From: Ailurus styani
Taxonomy: Eukaryota; Chordata; Mammalia; Carnivora; Ailuridae
Length of the DNA stretch: 64,000 nt
Direction of reading: 5' to 3'
Assembly: GCA_002007465.1 (NCBI GenBank)
Contig: LNAC01000858.1
Location: 379,606-443,605, forward strand
Shown here: one piece after another, positions 11,399 through 24,084 of the stretch
Layout of the letters: every line of letters starts with the position of its first letter
Numbering within the stretch: position 1 is the stretch's first letter
Made by a program: the position numbers and the translations under genes
Notes under the pieces: generated by a model
Told to the model about the DNA's origin: nothing
The model's database searches: none
Seen by the model: only the letters and a program-made list of their open reading frames with translations

Positions 11399-12188
11399 AA
11401 CTTCTTTATCCATTCATCTATTGATGGACATCTGGGTTCTTTCCATATTTTGGCTATAGTTGATAATGCTGCTATAAACAACAGGGTACATGCTTTCCCT
11501 CAAATCCATATTTTTGTATTGCTTGAGCAAATACCTAGTAGTAAAATTGCTGGATCATAGATTAGTTCTATTCTTAACTTTATGCAACAACTTCATACTG
11601 TTTTCCAGAATGGCTGCACTACTTTGCATGCCCACCAATAGTGTAAGAGTGTTCCCCTTTTTCTGCATCTTCAACACCTATTATCTCTTGTGTGGTTAAT
11701 TTAGCCATTCTGACAGGTGTGAGGTGTATCTCATTATGCTTTTGATTTGTATTTTTCTGATCCTGAGGGATGTTGAGCATATTTTCATGTGTCTGTTAGC
11801 CTCTGGATGGCTTCCTTGGAAAACTGTCTATTCATGCTTCTGCCGATTTCTTAACTGGAAAGTGTGTTTTGTGGGTGTTGAGTTTGATAAGTTCTTTATA
11901 GATTTTGGATACTTATCCTTTGTCAGATATGTCATTTAAAAAGATCTTCTTCCATTCAATAGGCTGGCTTTTAGTTTTGTTGATTGTTTCCTTCAATGTG
12001 CAGAAGGTTTTTATCTTGATGAAGTCCTAATAATTCATTTTTCTTTTGTTTCCATTGCCTCTGGTGATACATTTAGTAAAAGTTTGGGTGGCAGAGGTCA
12101 GAGAGATTGCTGCTAGTGTTCTCCTCTAGGATTTCGATGGCTTCCTGCCTCACATTTAGGTTTTTCATCCATTTGTATTTTGTTTTAT

Positions 12189-12213
12189 TATTTTATTTAG
12201 ATTTTATTTATTT

Positions 12214-12244
<31 letters not shown>

Positions 12245-12377
12245 CAGGGGAAGGGGCAGAGGGAGAGGGAGAAACAGATTTCCCACTGAGCAGGGAGCCT
12301 GACATGGACTCAATCCCAGAACCATGAGACCATGACCTGAGTTGAAGGCAATTAATCCACTTAACGACCCAGGTGTT
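12189..12377 (-). mobile_element. Can-SINE nested in L1
   Basis: Antisense, older SINE with a (GA)n run at 12220-12244. It interrupts antisense L1 ORF2 and is diverged at its head (CCACTTAACGACCCAGG). Confidence 0.93.
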
Positions 12378-14408
12378 CTGATTTTGAATTTCTTTTTGTG
12401 TATGGTGTAAGGAAGTGGTCCAGTTTCATTCTTCTGCATGTGATTGTCCTGTTTTCCCAACACCATTTGTTGAGGAGACTGCTTTTTTTTTTCCTATTGG
12501 GTATTCTTTCCTGCTTTCTCAAACATTAGTTGACCATATAGCTGTGGTTCCACTTCTGGGTTCTCTATTCTGTTCCATTGATCTATGTGCTATGCTGGTA
12601 GCATACTCTGTTGATAACTATAGCTTTATAATACAGCTTGAAGTTTGGAATCATGATGCCTCAAGCTTTTCTTTTCTTTTTCAGGATTGCTTTTGTTATT
12701 CAGGGTCTTTTGTGGTTCCCTACAAATTTTAGAATTTTTTTTCTAGCTCCATGAAAAATGCTGGTGGTATTTTGATAGGGATTGCATTAAATGTGTAGAT
12801 TGCTTTGTGTGGTATAGACATTTTAACAATATTTATTCTTCCAATCCATGAGCATGGAATGCTTTTCTATTTGTTTCTGTTCTCCTCAATATCTTTCATA
12901 AGTATTCTATACTTTTCAGCATACAGATCTTTTACTTCTTTAGTTAGATTTATTCCTAGGTAGTTTTTTTAAAATTCCTAGGTATCTTATTGTTTTTGGT
13001 GGACTTATAAATGGGATCAATTCCTTGATTTCCTTTTCTGCTGCTTCATTATTGGTGTATAGAAATGCAACCCATTTGTGCCCATTGATTTTTATATCCT
13101 GCAACTTTGCTGAATTCCTGTATGAGTCCTAGTAAATTTGTAGGTGTAGTCTTTCAGGTTTTCTACATGGAGTATCATGTCATCTGCAAATAGTGAAAAG
13201 TTTGACTTCTTCCTTGCCAATTTGGATGACATTTATTTCTTTTCGTTTTCTGATTGTAGAGGCTAAGACTTCCAGTATTATGTTAAATAACAATGGTTAG
13301 AGTGGATATCCCTGTCTTGTTCCTGACCTTTGAGGAAAAGCTCTCAGGATTTCCACATTGAGGATGATATTAGCTGTGGGTCTTTCATATATGGCCTTTA
13401 TGATGTTGAGGTATGTTCCATCTATCCCTACTTTGTTGAAGGTTTTTATCGGAAAGGATGTTGTATTTTGTCAGATGCATTATACACATCTATGGAGAGG
13501 ATCATATGGTTCTTATCCTTTCTTTTATTGATGTGCTGTATCACATTGATTTATTTATGAATATTGAACTGGCCCTGCAGCCAGGAATAAATCACCCTGA
13601 TCAAGTGGAACAATTCTTTTAAAGTACTGTTGGCTTTGATTAGATAGTATTTTATTGAGAATTTTTTGCATCCATGTTCATCAGTGATATTGGCCTGTAA
13701 TTCTTCTTAGTTGGGGTTTTTAGTTTTGGAGTCAAAGTAATGCTGGCTTCATTGAATGAGTTTGGAAGTTTTCCTTCCATTTCTACTTTTTGGAACAATT
13801 TCAGGAGGATAGGTATTAATTCTTTAGATGTTTGGTAGAATTCCCCTGGGAAGCCATCTGGCCCTGGACTTTTTTTGTTGGGATACTTTGGACTACTGAT
13901 CCAATTTCTTTGCTGGTTATGTGTCTATTCAAAATTTCTATTTCTTCCTGTTTCAGTTTTGGTGTTTTGCACATTTCTAGGAATTGTCCATTTCTTCCAG
14001 GTTGCCCAGTTTGTTGGCATTTAATTTTTCATAATATTCTCTTATAATTGTTTGTCTTTCTCTGGTGTTGGCTGTGATTTTTCCTCTTTCATTTGTGATT
14101 TTTTCTATTTGGGTCCCTTTTCTTTTCGATAAGTCTGTCTAGGGGGTTATTAATTTTATTCATTCTTTCCAAGTACCAGTTCTTAGTTTTGTAGATTGAT
14201 TCTACTCTGGTTTTGTTGTTGTATGTGTATCACTTTTTTCTGGCCTAATCTTTGTTAATTCCCTCCTTCTGCTGGGCTTAGGTTTTATTTGCTGTATCTT
14301 TTCTAGCTCCTTTAGGTGTAAAGTTAGATTGTGTATTTGAGACTTCATTTTCAGTTGCTTCCATGTATTTTTTAAATTTTTCTTTAATTTCCTGTTTAGC
14401 CCATACAT

Positions 14409-14600
14409 TCTTTTTTTTTTTTTTTGAGATTTTATTTGAGAAAGTGAGAGGAAGCGAGCAAGGGGGAGGAACAGAGGAAGAGGAGATAGCAGACTCCCCA
14501 CTGAGCAGGGAGCCCAATGTAGGGCTCAATCCCAGGACTCCTGGATCATGACCTGATCTGAAGGTAGATGCTTAACTAACTGAGTCATGCAGGACCCCCC
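14409..14600 (-). mobile_element. Can-SINE nested in L1
   Basis: Antisense SINE from a poly-T run to the complement of the head. The flanking L1 word TTTAGTAAGATGTTCTT occurs near 14608 and again near 14643, separated by a (TTC)n run. The second copy is either part of the target duplication or a local slip. Confidence 0.92.
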
Positions 14601-16950
14601 CATAATTCTTTAGTAAGATGTTCTTCTTCTTCTTCTTTTTTTTTTAGTAAGATGTTCTTTAACCTCCATGTATTTGCAGTCTTTCCAAATTTTTTCTTAT
14701 AGTTCACTTCAAGTTTCATAGCATTGTGGTCTGGTCATATGCATGGTATGATCTCAGTCTTTTTGTATTTGTTGAGGGCTGATTTGTGACCCAGTTTGTG
14801 ATCTATTTTGGAGAATGTTCCATGCACACACGAGAAAAATGTGTATTCTCTTGCCTTAGGATGAAATGTTCTGAATATATCTGATAAGTACATCTGGCCC
14901 AGTGTGTCATTCAAGGGCATTGTTTCCTTGTTGATTTTCTGCTTAGATGATCCATTGCTGTAAGGGGGGGTGTTAAAACCCCTATGATTATTGTATTATT
15001 ATCAGTGAGATTTTTATGTTTGTTATAATTTGATTGATATATTTGGGTGCTCCCAAGTTGGATTTACAATATTTACAATTGTTAGATCTTCTTGATGCAG
15101 AGACTTTTCTTTAAACCCTTTGGTTTAAAATCTAGTTTGTCTGATATAAGTGTGGTTATTCCAGCTTTCTCTGGATGTCCATTAGCATGATAGATGGCTC
15201 TCCATTCCCTCACTTTCAATCTGTGGATATTTAAGTCTAAAATGAGTCTCTTATAGGGAGCATATAGATGGACCTTGGTTTTTGATTTTTATCCATTCTG
15301 ATACCCTATGTCTTTTGATTGGAACATTTAGTCCATTTACATTCAGAATGATTATTGAAAGATGTGAATTTAGTGCCATTGTGTTATCTGTAGAGTTGGT
15401 GTTTCTGTGATGTTCTCTGTTCCTTTCTAGTCTTTGTTGCTTTTGGTCTTTTTTTCTCCACTCAAGGAGTCTCCCTTAAAATTTCTTGTAGGGCTGGTTT
15501 AGTGGTCATGAACTCCTTAGTTTTTGTTTGCCTGGGAAACTCTTATCTCTATTCTGAATGATAGCCATGCAGGATAAAGAATTCTTGGCAGCATATTTTT
15601 CCAATTCAGCATGTTAAATATTTCCTTCCACTCTTTTTTGGCTTGCCAGCTCTGTGGACAGATCCTCTGTGAATGTGATCTGTCTTCCCTTGTAGGCTAA
15701 AGACCTTTTTCCCCTTGCTGCTCTTAAGATTCTTTCCTTGTCAGTGTATTTTGTGAATTTGACTATCATATACCTTGGCGATGGCTGGGTTTTGATGAAT
15801 TTAAGGGGAGGTCTCCGTGCTTATTTGGGTTTTAATGTCTATGTCTTTCTTCAGATTAGAGAAGTTTTCAGCTATAATTTGTTTGAATAAACCATCTGTC
15901 CCTTTATCTTCCTTTTCATCTGTTTGGACTGCCATGATATGAATGTTATTACATTTTAATAAGTCGTTGAGTTCCCTATTCTACCTTCATGGTCCATTAC
16001 TTTCCTGTCCCTCTTCTTTTCAGATTCACTATTTTCCATAATTTTCTCTTTTATATCATTTATTCACTCTTCTACTTCATTTATACTCTTTTTTATGGCC
16101 TGCATCTCAGTTACAGCATTTTTAATTTTGGCCTGACTACATTTTAGTTCTTTTATCTCTGCAGTAAGGCATTCTCTAGTGTCTTCTATGCTTTTTCCAA
16201 GCCCAGCTAGTATCCTTACAATAGTTGTTTTAAATTCTAGTTCAGACAACTTACTTATATCTGTATCAACTAAATCCCTGGCTATGAATTCTATCTCATG
16301 TCCTTTCTTTTAGGGTGAATTCCTCCATCTCATCATTTCGTCCAGAAAAGAAAAGAAGAAAGGGAAAAAAAGAACAAAAACAAACAAACCAAACAAAGCA
16401 AAAAAACAGAAAAAAAAGGAAAAAAAGGAAAATAAAAACAAGAAAAAAAGAGAACAAAATAAATAAACAAAAAAACTAAAACAACAACAACTATATCCTA
16501 TGTGTATTTTGGTCTTCTTGTTAAAACAATCTAGATCCCAAAATAAAAAAATAAAAATTAATAAAACAAAATGAAATGAAATAAACAAACAAAAAAATAA
16601 AGTATGTATTGATAAAATTTTTAAAATTTAGTAAAAAATTTTAAAAAGGAACTGGAAAATATAAGAAAATTAATGAAATAATAATATTAAAGATAAAGAA
16701 TAAAAGTAAAAAGGAAGCTAGATCCTATTTCCCTAGAGCTGAAGCTTTGCAAGACTCTATGATCAATAAACTTGGTGCCAGATGGTTGTTTGTGCTGGTC
16801 TTCTGGGGAAGGGGCCTGCTCTGCTGGTTCTGAGGCCAACTTGTTTCAGAGGAAATGCATTTCCAGGGTGCAGCGAGGTGGAGCTTGGTGTATGCTGCTC
16901 TAACCTCCACTAGATGGTGCTGTTTTGGTCTTGAAGGTTTCAGTGCAAGT

Positions 16951-17172
16951 ACAGTCAAAATGCATGAGGAATTTGAATAATATTGGTAACATATAGATAA
17001 TTGGTTAATATCCCATATTATGTAAACTTTTAAAATTGAGAACAAAATGTTACAGAAAAAAAGCAAAAGACGTGGAGCTGACATGACCTCATGGGACATG
17101 ATCAGTTAGGAGGAAGAGAAAACAGGTAGCAAGATGATAGATTTAAATTGAACCCTGTTAATAATTACACTT
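16951..17172. other. Short unassigned spacer
   Basis: Sequence between the 5' end of the antisense L1 and the Tigger2 terminus. Nothing is recognised in it. Confidence 0.5.
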
Positions 17173-17995
17173 CAGTTGGCCATTGAACAACACATGTTTG
17201 AACTGAATAGGTTAACTTATACATGGATTTTTGTAGTAAATGCATTGCAAATTTTTTTGGAGATTTGTGACAATTTGAAAAGACAGATGAAACATTTAGA
17301 CTAGTAATGTTGAAAAAAAATAAGAAGAGTTAGGTATGTCATAAATGCATGAAATATATGTAGATACAATCTATTTTATCCTTTACTACCAAAAAAATCT
17401 GTTATAAAACTTAAAATACCAAAATTTGCTCATTCACTTAGACCATAGATGACACGATTCACAATTAAGAGAAATGTAAACAAATATAAAGATGCAGTAT
17501 TAAATCATAGTAACATAAAATTAACTGTAGTAGATACTGTACAACAGTAATAATTTTGTAGCCATCCTCTTTTGCTATTTCAGGGAGCTGAAGTGTTGCA
17601 GGTATCTGCTTAAAATGCCTTGTGACTCTCTTAATTATCTCTGCCTGAGCAGTTCATCTCCAGTAAATTGCATATCTCAGTAAAAGTTGATGTTTCCAGT
17701 TTTTGTGTATTTTTCATGTTTAGTGCAATACCATAAACCTCAAGGAACACCAAGAGACCCATAGAAGTGCTCCTAAGAAGCAAAGTCCATGACATTATAA
17801 GAAAAAGTTGAATTGCTTGATATGTACCATATCTATTATTATCGTAGACTGAGGGCTGCCACTGCAGTTGCCTGTCATTTCAAGGTAGATAAATCCAGCT
17901 TAAAGGCCACTATAAAAAACAAAAATAATACTTGTAAAGCTGTTGCTGCAGCTATGGCAGCAGGCACAAAATCCTCACACTTTTTGTGAAACATT

Positions 17996-17998
<3 letters not shown>

Positions 17999-18032
<34 letters not shown>
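17999..18032. repeat. (TG)n microsatellite
   Basis: An almost uninterrupted TG tract inside the Tigger2 element, next to the T-rich end of an inserted L1. Confidence 0.97.
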
Positions 18033-18035
<3 letters not shown>

Positions 18036-18044
18036 TCTACAGGT

Positions 18045-18253
18045 TTTTTTTTTCAATTTTAATTCCAGTTAGTTAATGTACAATGTTATATTAGTTTCAG
18101 GTGTGCAATATAGTAATTCAGTTCTTCCACACATCATCCAGTATGCATCACAAGTGCACTCTTTAATCTCCATCATCTATTTAACACTTCTCCCACTCCT
18201 TTCCCCTCCGGTATCCATCAGTTTATTCTCTGTAATTAAGAATGTATTTCTTG

Positions 18254-18311
<58 letters not shown>

Positions 18312-18412
18312 CTCCCCTTTCCCTTTGCTTTTTTGGTTCTGTTCCTTAAATTCCACATATGTGTGAAATCATATGGTATTTGTCTTTCTCTGACTTATTT
18401 CATTTAGCATTA
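18045..18412 (-). mobile_element. LINE-1 3' end, antisense
   Basis: Starts with poly-T at 18045 and reads the complement of the L1 3'UTR (CAGTTAGTTAATGTACAATG) through a (CT)n run at 18262-18306 to ATCATATGGTATTTGTC. It is followed directly by a sense L1, giving two 3' ends in opposite orientation. The arms 18054-18412 and 18733-19065 form a large imperfect inverted repeat. Confidence 0.9.
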
Positions 18413-19068
18413 TACTCTGGTGCAGTCACTGTGGAAAACAGTACAAAATTTCCTCAAAAAGTTAAAAATAGAATTGCCTAATGACCCAGCAATCACACTA
18501 TTGAGTAATTGCCCAAAGAATACAAGAACAATTCAAAGTGATACATGCAACCCTATGTTTATAGCAGCATTACATACAATAGCCAAATTATGGAAACAGC
18601 CTAAGTTCCCACTGCTTGATGAATGGGTAAAGAAGATGTAGTATATATATATATACAATGGAATATTATTCTGCCATAAAACACAATAAAATATTATTAT
18701 TTGCAATGATATGGGTGGAGCTAGAGAGTAATATGCTGAGTGAAATAAGTCAATCAGAAAAAGACAGATACCATCTGATTTCACTCATGTGGAATTTAAT
18801 AAACCAAACAAATGAACATAGAGGGGAGAAAAAAGAGAGGCAAACCAAGAAACAGACTCTTGACTAAAGAGAACAAATTGAGGGTTACCAGAGTGAAGGC
18901 TTGGCGGTGGTGGTGGGGAGTTAAATAGGCAATGGAGATTAAGGAGCATACTGCTGTGATGAGCACAGGGCGATGTATGGAAGTGATGAATTACTATATT
19001 GTACACTTGAAACTAATATTACCCTGTATGTTAACTAACTGGAATTTAAATAAAAACCTTTTTTAAAG
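18413..19068 (+). mobile_element. LINE-1 3' end, sense
   Basis: ORF2 C-terminus ([19 protein letters not shown] at 18420-18641), then the 3'UTR and a TTTTTTAAAGAAAAAAATAC tail. A short second L1 scrap (AATCTTGCCATTTGCAAC, 19088-19156) follows a (CA)n run. It lies inside Tigger2. Confidence 0.92.
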
Positions 19069-19159
19069 AAAAAAATACACACACACACATATATACATAC
19101 AATGCAATATTAGACATAAAAAATGAAATCTTGCCATTTGCAACAACATGGGTGAGTCA

Positions 19160-20200
19160 AATCCATTTTTATCTCATATTGAAAATGCAGCTTTTATGTG
19201 GGTACAGGATTGCTGTAAGGTATACCTACAGACTGTAATATGATTCAAGAAAAAAATATTGTATGACAACTTAAAACCAAAGGAAGATGGAGGATCCAAA
19301 ACTAGAGAGTTTAAAGCCAACAAAGATGGTTTGATACTTTTTGAAAGAAGTTCAGCTTCAATAATGTCAAAAATAACAGGAGAAGCACCTCTGCTGACCA
19401 AGAGACAGCAGATGAGTTCCCAGACACCATTAAGAAAAACATTGAGGAGAAAGGATATCTGTCTGAACATTTTTTTAATGCAGATGAAGGTGCCCTATTC
19501 TAGGGGGGAAATGCAACAAAGGACATATATTAGTAAGGAAAAGAAGTGAGAACTAGAACTTAAGGTGGGAAGAAATAGGCTAACTCTATTGTTTTGGGTA
19601 AAAACAGGTTAATAATTAGGACTACTCCAAGCCTTGAAGATGAAAGATAAATATCAGCTGCCACTCTTAGTTGCACAAGAAGAAGGTCTGAACCTTTTTC
19701 TGGATTGGTTCCATCAATACGTTTTTCCCTGAAGAGAGAAAGTACCTTGCCATTAAGAGACTGGCTTTTAAAGTTTTCTTGATATTGGACAATGCTGCTG
19801 GCCACCCAGAACTCCACGAATTTAAAACCAGTGGTTTTGAAGTGGTCTGTTTGCCCCCAAACACATGATTCCGCCTCTAAAGCAAGGGATCACAAGGACT
19901 TTTTAGACTCAATACAAATGGTATTCTATGGAAAGGATTATCAATGCTATGGAAGAGAATCCCAATTGAGAGAATATTATGAAAGTCTAAAGAGGATTAC
20001 ACCATTGAAGATACCACTGTTGTTATAGAAAAAGCCATGAAATCCTGAAACAATAAATTCTTGCTGGAGAAAACTGTGTCCAGATGTTGTGCATGATTCA
20101 CATTTTTACAACAGAGCTAATCAGGGAAATCATGACAGAAATTGTGGATATGGCGAAAAAGGTGGGGGTGCAGGGTTTTAAAATAAGAATCTTGGAGGAA
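19160..20200 (+). pseudogene. Tigger2 transposase remnant
   Basis: This is the decayed coding region of the Tigger2 element. The frame at 19259-19549 reads KTREFKANKDGLILF and, after a shift, EEKGYLSEHFFNADEGALF, as in the pogo/Tigger DDE transposase (DNA-binding domain followed by a catalytic core). At about 19783-19813 the DNA encodes LDNAAGHPELHEF, matching the conserved LxxDNxxxHP catalytic block. Farther on, TATAGAAAAAGCCATGAAAT and TGTCCAGATGTTGTGCATGA correspond to the C-terminal region. At least four frameshifts and several stops break it. The N-terminal part lies left of the L1 insertions, toward 17600-17950, and is badly worn. Confidence 0.88.
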
Positions 20201-20639
20201 TTCAAAAGCTAATCTAGTGTTAATAATATGTATAAAGTCTACAATGTTTGTATCATATAAGACAATATTGATGTAGTTATTGATGGGAGATTCATCTTAT
20301 AAAAAGATGATGTAAACTCAGGGTACTGGGAAATACAGTACAGTACTGTAAATGTATTTTCTTTATCATTCTCTCAATAACAGTGTTACTTCTCTAGCTT
20401 AGTTTATTGTAAGAATATAGAATATATTACATATAACATACAAAATATGTGTAGTTGCCTCTTTATATAATTGGTGAGATTTCTGGTCAACAGGAGGCTA
20501 TTAGTAGTTAAGTTTTAGTAGTTAGGCTTCTGAGGAGTCAAAAGTTATACATGGATTTTCAACTGCATGGAGAGTCAGCACCTCTAACCCCCATGTTGTT
20601 CAATGGTCAACTGTAAATACATATAAACTGAGTCCTCAA

Positions 20640-21560
20640 AATAAAATGCAGCAATAATAACACTGGCTTACAAAGCAAATTCTGCACATATAGTCTCTTA
20701 AACATAAATAATTAAATATAGACACAGTTATATTAAAAAATAAAGGAGTGGAAAAAAAAAAGAATTACCATGCAGATACTAAGCATAAGAAAGTTACTGT
20801 GGCCATGTTAAACTCAAATAAAATACACTTCAAGAAAATTTAGATTGATATAGCAAAGAAGAAACATTTTATAATTATAAAACCCATTTAATCAAAATTA
20901 TAGAATTTTTAACTGTGTATTTACCTATAACAAATTTCCATAATAAGTAAAATCTATATCTGTCAGAACTAAATGGTAAATATACCAACACAAATCATAG
21001 TTGGGTATGTCAATGCCATTCTATAAGTAATTAATGAAATAATAAAAAATCAGTAAGTATATAGAAGAGCTGGCTAATATTATAACTCAATTTGACTTTA
21101 CTGATATTAATAGAATGTTACACCACAAAATGACAGACTACATTTAAGTGCAAATGAAATGTTCACCATGTTAGTTCTCAAGCTGAAGCATAAAAACAAA
21201 CTCCAGTATATTTTAAAAGATAAAAACCATTTAAATTTCTGAGCCTAAAATTAAAAGTCAATAACAATTAGATGCTAAGAAAATCACCAAATATTAAAAT
21301 TTAAGCCACACACTTCCAAATAACCATGGGTGCTAGAAGATATCACAATGGAAAGTCAAAAGTATATTGAACTAAATGATAATGAAAACAGATCAAAAGA
21401 AATATTTAGATCTACCCAAGGAAATAGTGAGTGAAAAATGCTTAAAGAACAAACTGTCAAACTCATTGATCTATGTAAGGTGCTAGAAGAAGAAGAGGAA
21501 ATAAACCCAAGGTAAATAGATATAATTTAATAATAATGATATAAGTAGAAGTTGATGCAA
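20640..21560 (+). mobile_element. Very old L1M ORF2 remnant
   Basis: AT-rich sequence with the pattern of sense L1M ORF2 (GCCATGTTAAACTCAAATAA, then CAAAGAAGAAACATTTTATAA). It is heavily diverged and no frame is left. Confidence 0.5.
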
Positions 21561-21719
21561 CTACTTAACCCTGTATCTTTCATATATTTACTATTTCATC
21601 TCTTTCAAATCATATAAATCATGATTTATTATGCATGGGGAATTTTTAAAATTATTTAAGTTAAATTTAATTTAATTTTTCTTGTTTCCTATTTATTTGC
21701 TAATGATATCCTAAGGGCA

Positions 21720-22814
21720 AGGTATAAAAATACAGAATTTCATAAAGAACAGAAAACTACTGAGGCTGAATTTAAAAATGTTATAACTGGGATGCAAATC
21801 CAACTGGATGCCATGACAATGAGGATGGATGAAACAAAAGAACAAAGCAGTGATGTAGAAGACAAAATTATAGAAAATAATGAAGGTGAAAAGAAGAGGG
21901 AAAGAAAGGTAATGGATCTCAAAGGTAGACTTAAGGAACTCAGTGACTCCTTCTCATAATAATATTTGTATCATAGGAGTCCCAGGAGGACAGAGAGAAA
22001 AAGGGACAGAAAGTTTATTTGAGCAAATTATGGCTGAAAATTTCCCTAATTTGGGGAAAGAAACAGAGATCCAAATCCAAGAACCACAGAAAACTCCCAT
22101 TAAATTAAACAAAAGACGGCCATCACCAAGAGATATCATAGCCAAATTCACAAAAAACACAGACAAGGAAAGGATCCTGAGAGCAGCAAGGGAAAAAAGT
22201 CCTTAGCCTACAAGAGAAAACAAATTAGGATCACAGCAGACATGTCCAGTTTCCCATTTAATGTGCTGAATGGGAAAAAGATACAGCCAAGAACACTTTA
22301 TCCAGCAAGGCTGTCATTTAGAAAGAAGGAGAGAAACAAACTTTCCTGGAAAAACAAAAACCAAAGGAGTTTGTGACCACTAAAAGAAATATTAAGGAAT
22401 CCCTGCAAGAACTATTAAAGGAGACTCGGGGCGGGGGTGGGGGGGCGATGCAGGGGGGAGAAGACCAAAAGCAACAAAGACTAGAAAGGAACAGAGGACA
22501 TCAGAAGCACCAATTCTACAGGTAACACAAAGGCACAATAGTCACATCTTTCAATAACCAATCTGAATGTAGATGGACTAAATGTTCCAATCAAAAGACA
22601 TAAGATATCAGAATGGATTTAAAAAAACCCCACCTATATGCTGCCTACAAGAAACTCATTTCAGATCTAATGATGTCTATGGATTGAAAGTGAGGAGATG
22701 GAGAACCATCTATCATGCTAATGGATGTTAAAAGAAAGCCAGTGTAGCCATACTTATATCAGACAAACTGGATTTTAAACCAAAAACTGTAATAAGAGAT
22801 GAAGAAGGACATTG
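21720..22814 (+). mobile_element. LINE-1 ORF1 and ORF2 start, sense
   Basis: Sense ORF1 centre and C-terminus (FEQIMAENFPNLGKETEIQIQ at 21943-22206, then a stop after AAREKSP), an inter-ORF with a poly-G run at 22428-22446, and the start of ORF2 (AATCTGAATGTAGATGGACT near 22560). It ends abruptly at 22814 in the endonuclease region, where another L1 begins. Confidence 0.88.
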
Positions 22815-23560
22815 ATGCTATGAACATCAGGGTACATATGGCTCTTCTTTTCACTACATCTGTATCTTTGGGGTAAATACCCAGTAGTGCAATTTCAGAG
22901 TCATAGGGTAGCTCTATTTTTAATTTTTTGAGGAATCTCCACCCCGTTTTCCAAAGTGATGCACCAGCTTGCATTCCCACCAACAGTGAGACAGAGGGTT
23001 TCCTTTTCTCCACATCCTCTCCAACACTTGTTGTTTCCTGTCCTGTTGATTTTGGCCATTCTTACTGTGTAACGTGGTATCTCAATGTGGTTTTGATTTG
23101 AGTTTCCCTGATGGCTAGTGATGATGAACATTTTTTCACGTGTCTGTTGGCCATTTGTATATCTTCTTTGGAGAAGTGTCTGTTCATGTCTTCTGCCCAT
23201 TTTTGGACATGGTTATGTTTTTTGGGCATTGAGCTTGAGAAGTTATTTCTAGATCTTGGATATCAGCCCTTTGTCTGAAAGAGCTAAGATGCCCTTCAAC
23301 AGATGAATGAATAAAGAAGATGTGGTCCATATATACAATGGAATATTACTCAGTGATCAGAAAGGATGAATACCAAACTTTTGTATCAACATGGATGGCT
23401 CTGGAGGAGATTATGCTGAGTGAAATAAGTCAAGAAGAAATAAGTCAAAAGAAAATCAATTATCATACAGTTTCACTTACTTGTGGGACATAAGGAATAA
23501 AATGGAGGACTTTAGGAGAAGGAAAGGAAAAGTGAATTGGGGTAAATGTTAATTAATTGG
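22815..23560 (+). mobile_element. LINE-1 with 5' inversion (twin priming)
   Basis: The left part, 22815-23281, is antisense ORF2. The right part, from 23282, is sense and continues ORF2 (AAGATGCCCTTCAACAGATG) into the 3'UTR. The antisense part ends at the L1 position that lies about 25-30 nt upstream of where the sense part begins, so the two halves are adjacent in the parent element. This is the arrangement left by twin-primed L1 integration. The 3'UTR is cut short near 23545. Confidence 0.85.
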
Positions 23561-23589
23561 ATTAAAAAAATGCTGCAATGTCTTGGGGT

Positions 23590-23611
23590 GAAGAACTAGA
23601 AACAAGAAGTG

Positions 23612-23665
<54 letters not shown>

Positions 23666-24075
23666 GGAATATTACTCAGTCATCAGAAAGAATTAAATCT
23701 TGTCATTTGCAATGATGTGGATGGAACTACAGGGTATTATGCTAAGTGAAATAAGTCAGAGAAAGATAAATATCATATGATTTCATTCACATGTGGAATT
23801 TAAGAAACAGAACAGATGAACATACGGGATGGGAGGGAAAAATAAAATAAGACAAAAACAGGGAGGGAGACAAACCATAAGAGACTCTTAATTATAGGAA
23901 ACAAACAGGGTGCCGGGAGGGATGGGGTAACAAGATGATGGGCATTAAGGAGGTCACTTGATGTAGTGAGCATTGGGTGTTGTATGTTACTGATGAATCA
24001 CCAAATTCTACTTCTGAAACTAATGATATGCTATATGCTAATTACATTTAATTTAAATAAAAATTTAAAAAAATA
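23590..24075 (+). mobile_element. LINE-1 3' end, sense, with (CA)n
   Basis: Starts in a (CA)n tract at 23614-23662 that expanded inside ORF2 just before AATGGAATATTACTCAGTCA. It runs through the ORF2 end and 3'UTR to AATTTAAATAAAAATTTAAA. Confidence 0.9.
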
Positions 24076-24084
24076 CTAGAAAAT

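Larger units (their letters stand above)
10890..16950 (-). mobile_element. Near full-length LINE-1, antisense
   Basis: Reading on the minus strand from 16950: 5'UTR (about 16722-16950) and an A-rich leader (16340-16720), ORF1 (about 15600-16330), inter-ORF, ORF2 (about 11200-15300), and 3'UTR ending near 10905. ORF1 N-terminal remnants read NAVTEMQAIKKSINEVEE at 16064-16249. Both ORFs are broken by many stops and shifts. Two SINEs and a GT/AT microsatellite have been added. Confidence 0.9.
17173..20613 (+). mobile_element. Tigger2-type DNA transposon
   Basis: The terminal inverted repeats match over 18 of 19 bases: CAGTTGGCCATTGAACAAC at 17173-17191, and the complement of CAGTTGACCATTGAACAAC at 20595-20613, followed by TA. 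Both subterminal regions are Tigger2-like (ATACATGGATTTT; AAGCTTAGTTTATTGTAAGAATA-type text near 20395). The transposase remnant reads on the plus strand from about 19160. Two L1 3' ends and microsatellites have inserted in its left half. It has been inactive for a long time. Confidence 0.9.

Noticed and set aside
11148..11560. Tyr/Ile/His-rich frames on both strands
   Set aside because: They come from the GT/AT microsatellite inside L1.
16310..16588. 92-codon Phe/Leu-rich frame resembling a membrane protein
   Set aside because: It is the translation of the A-rich L1 leader on the opposite strand.
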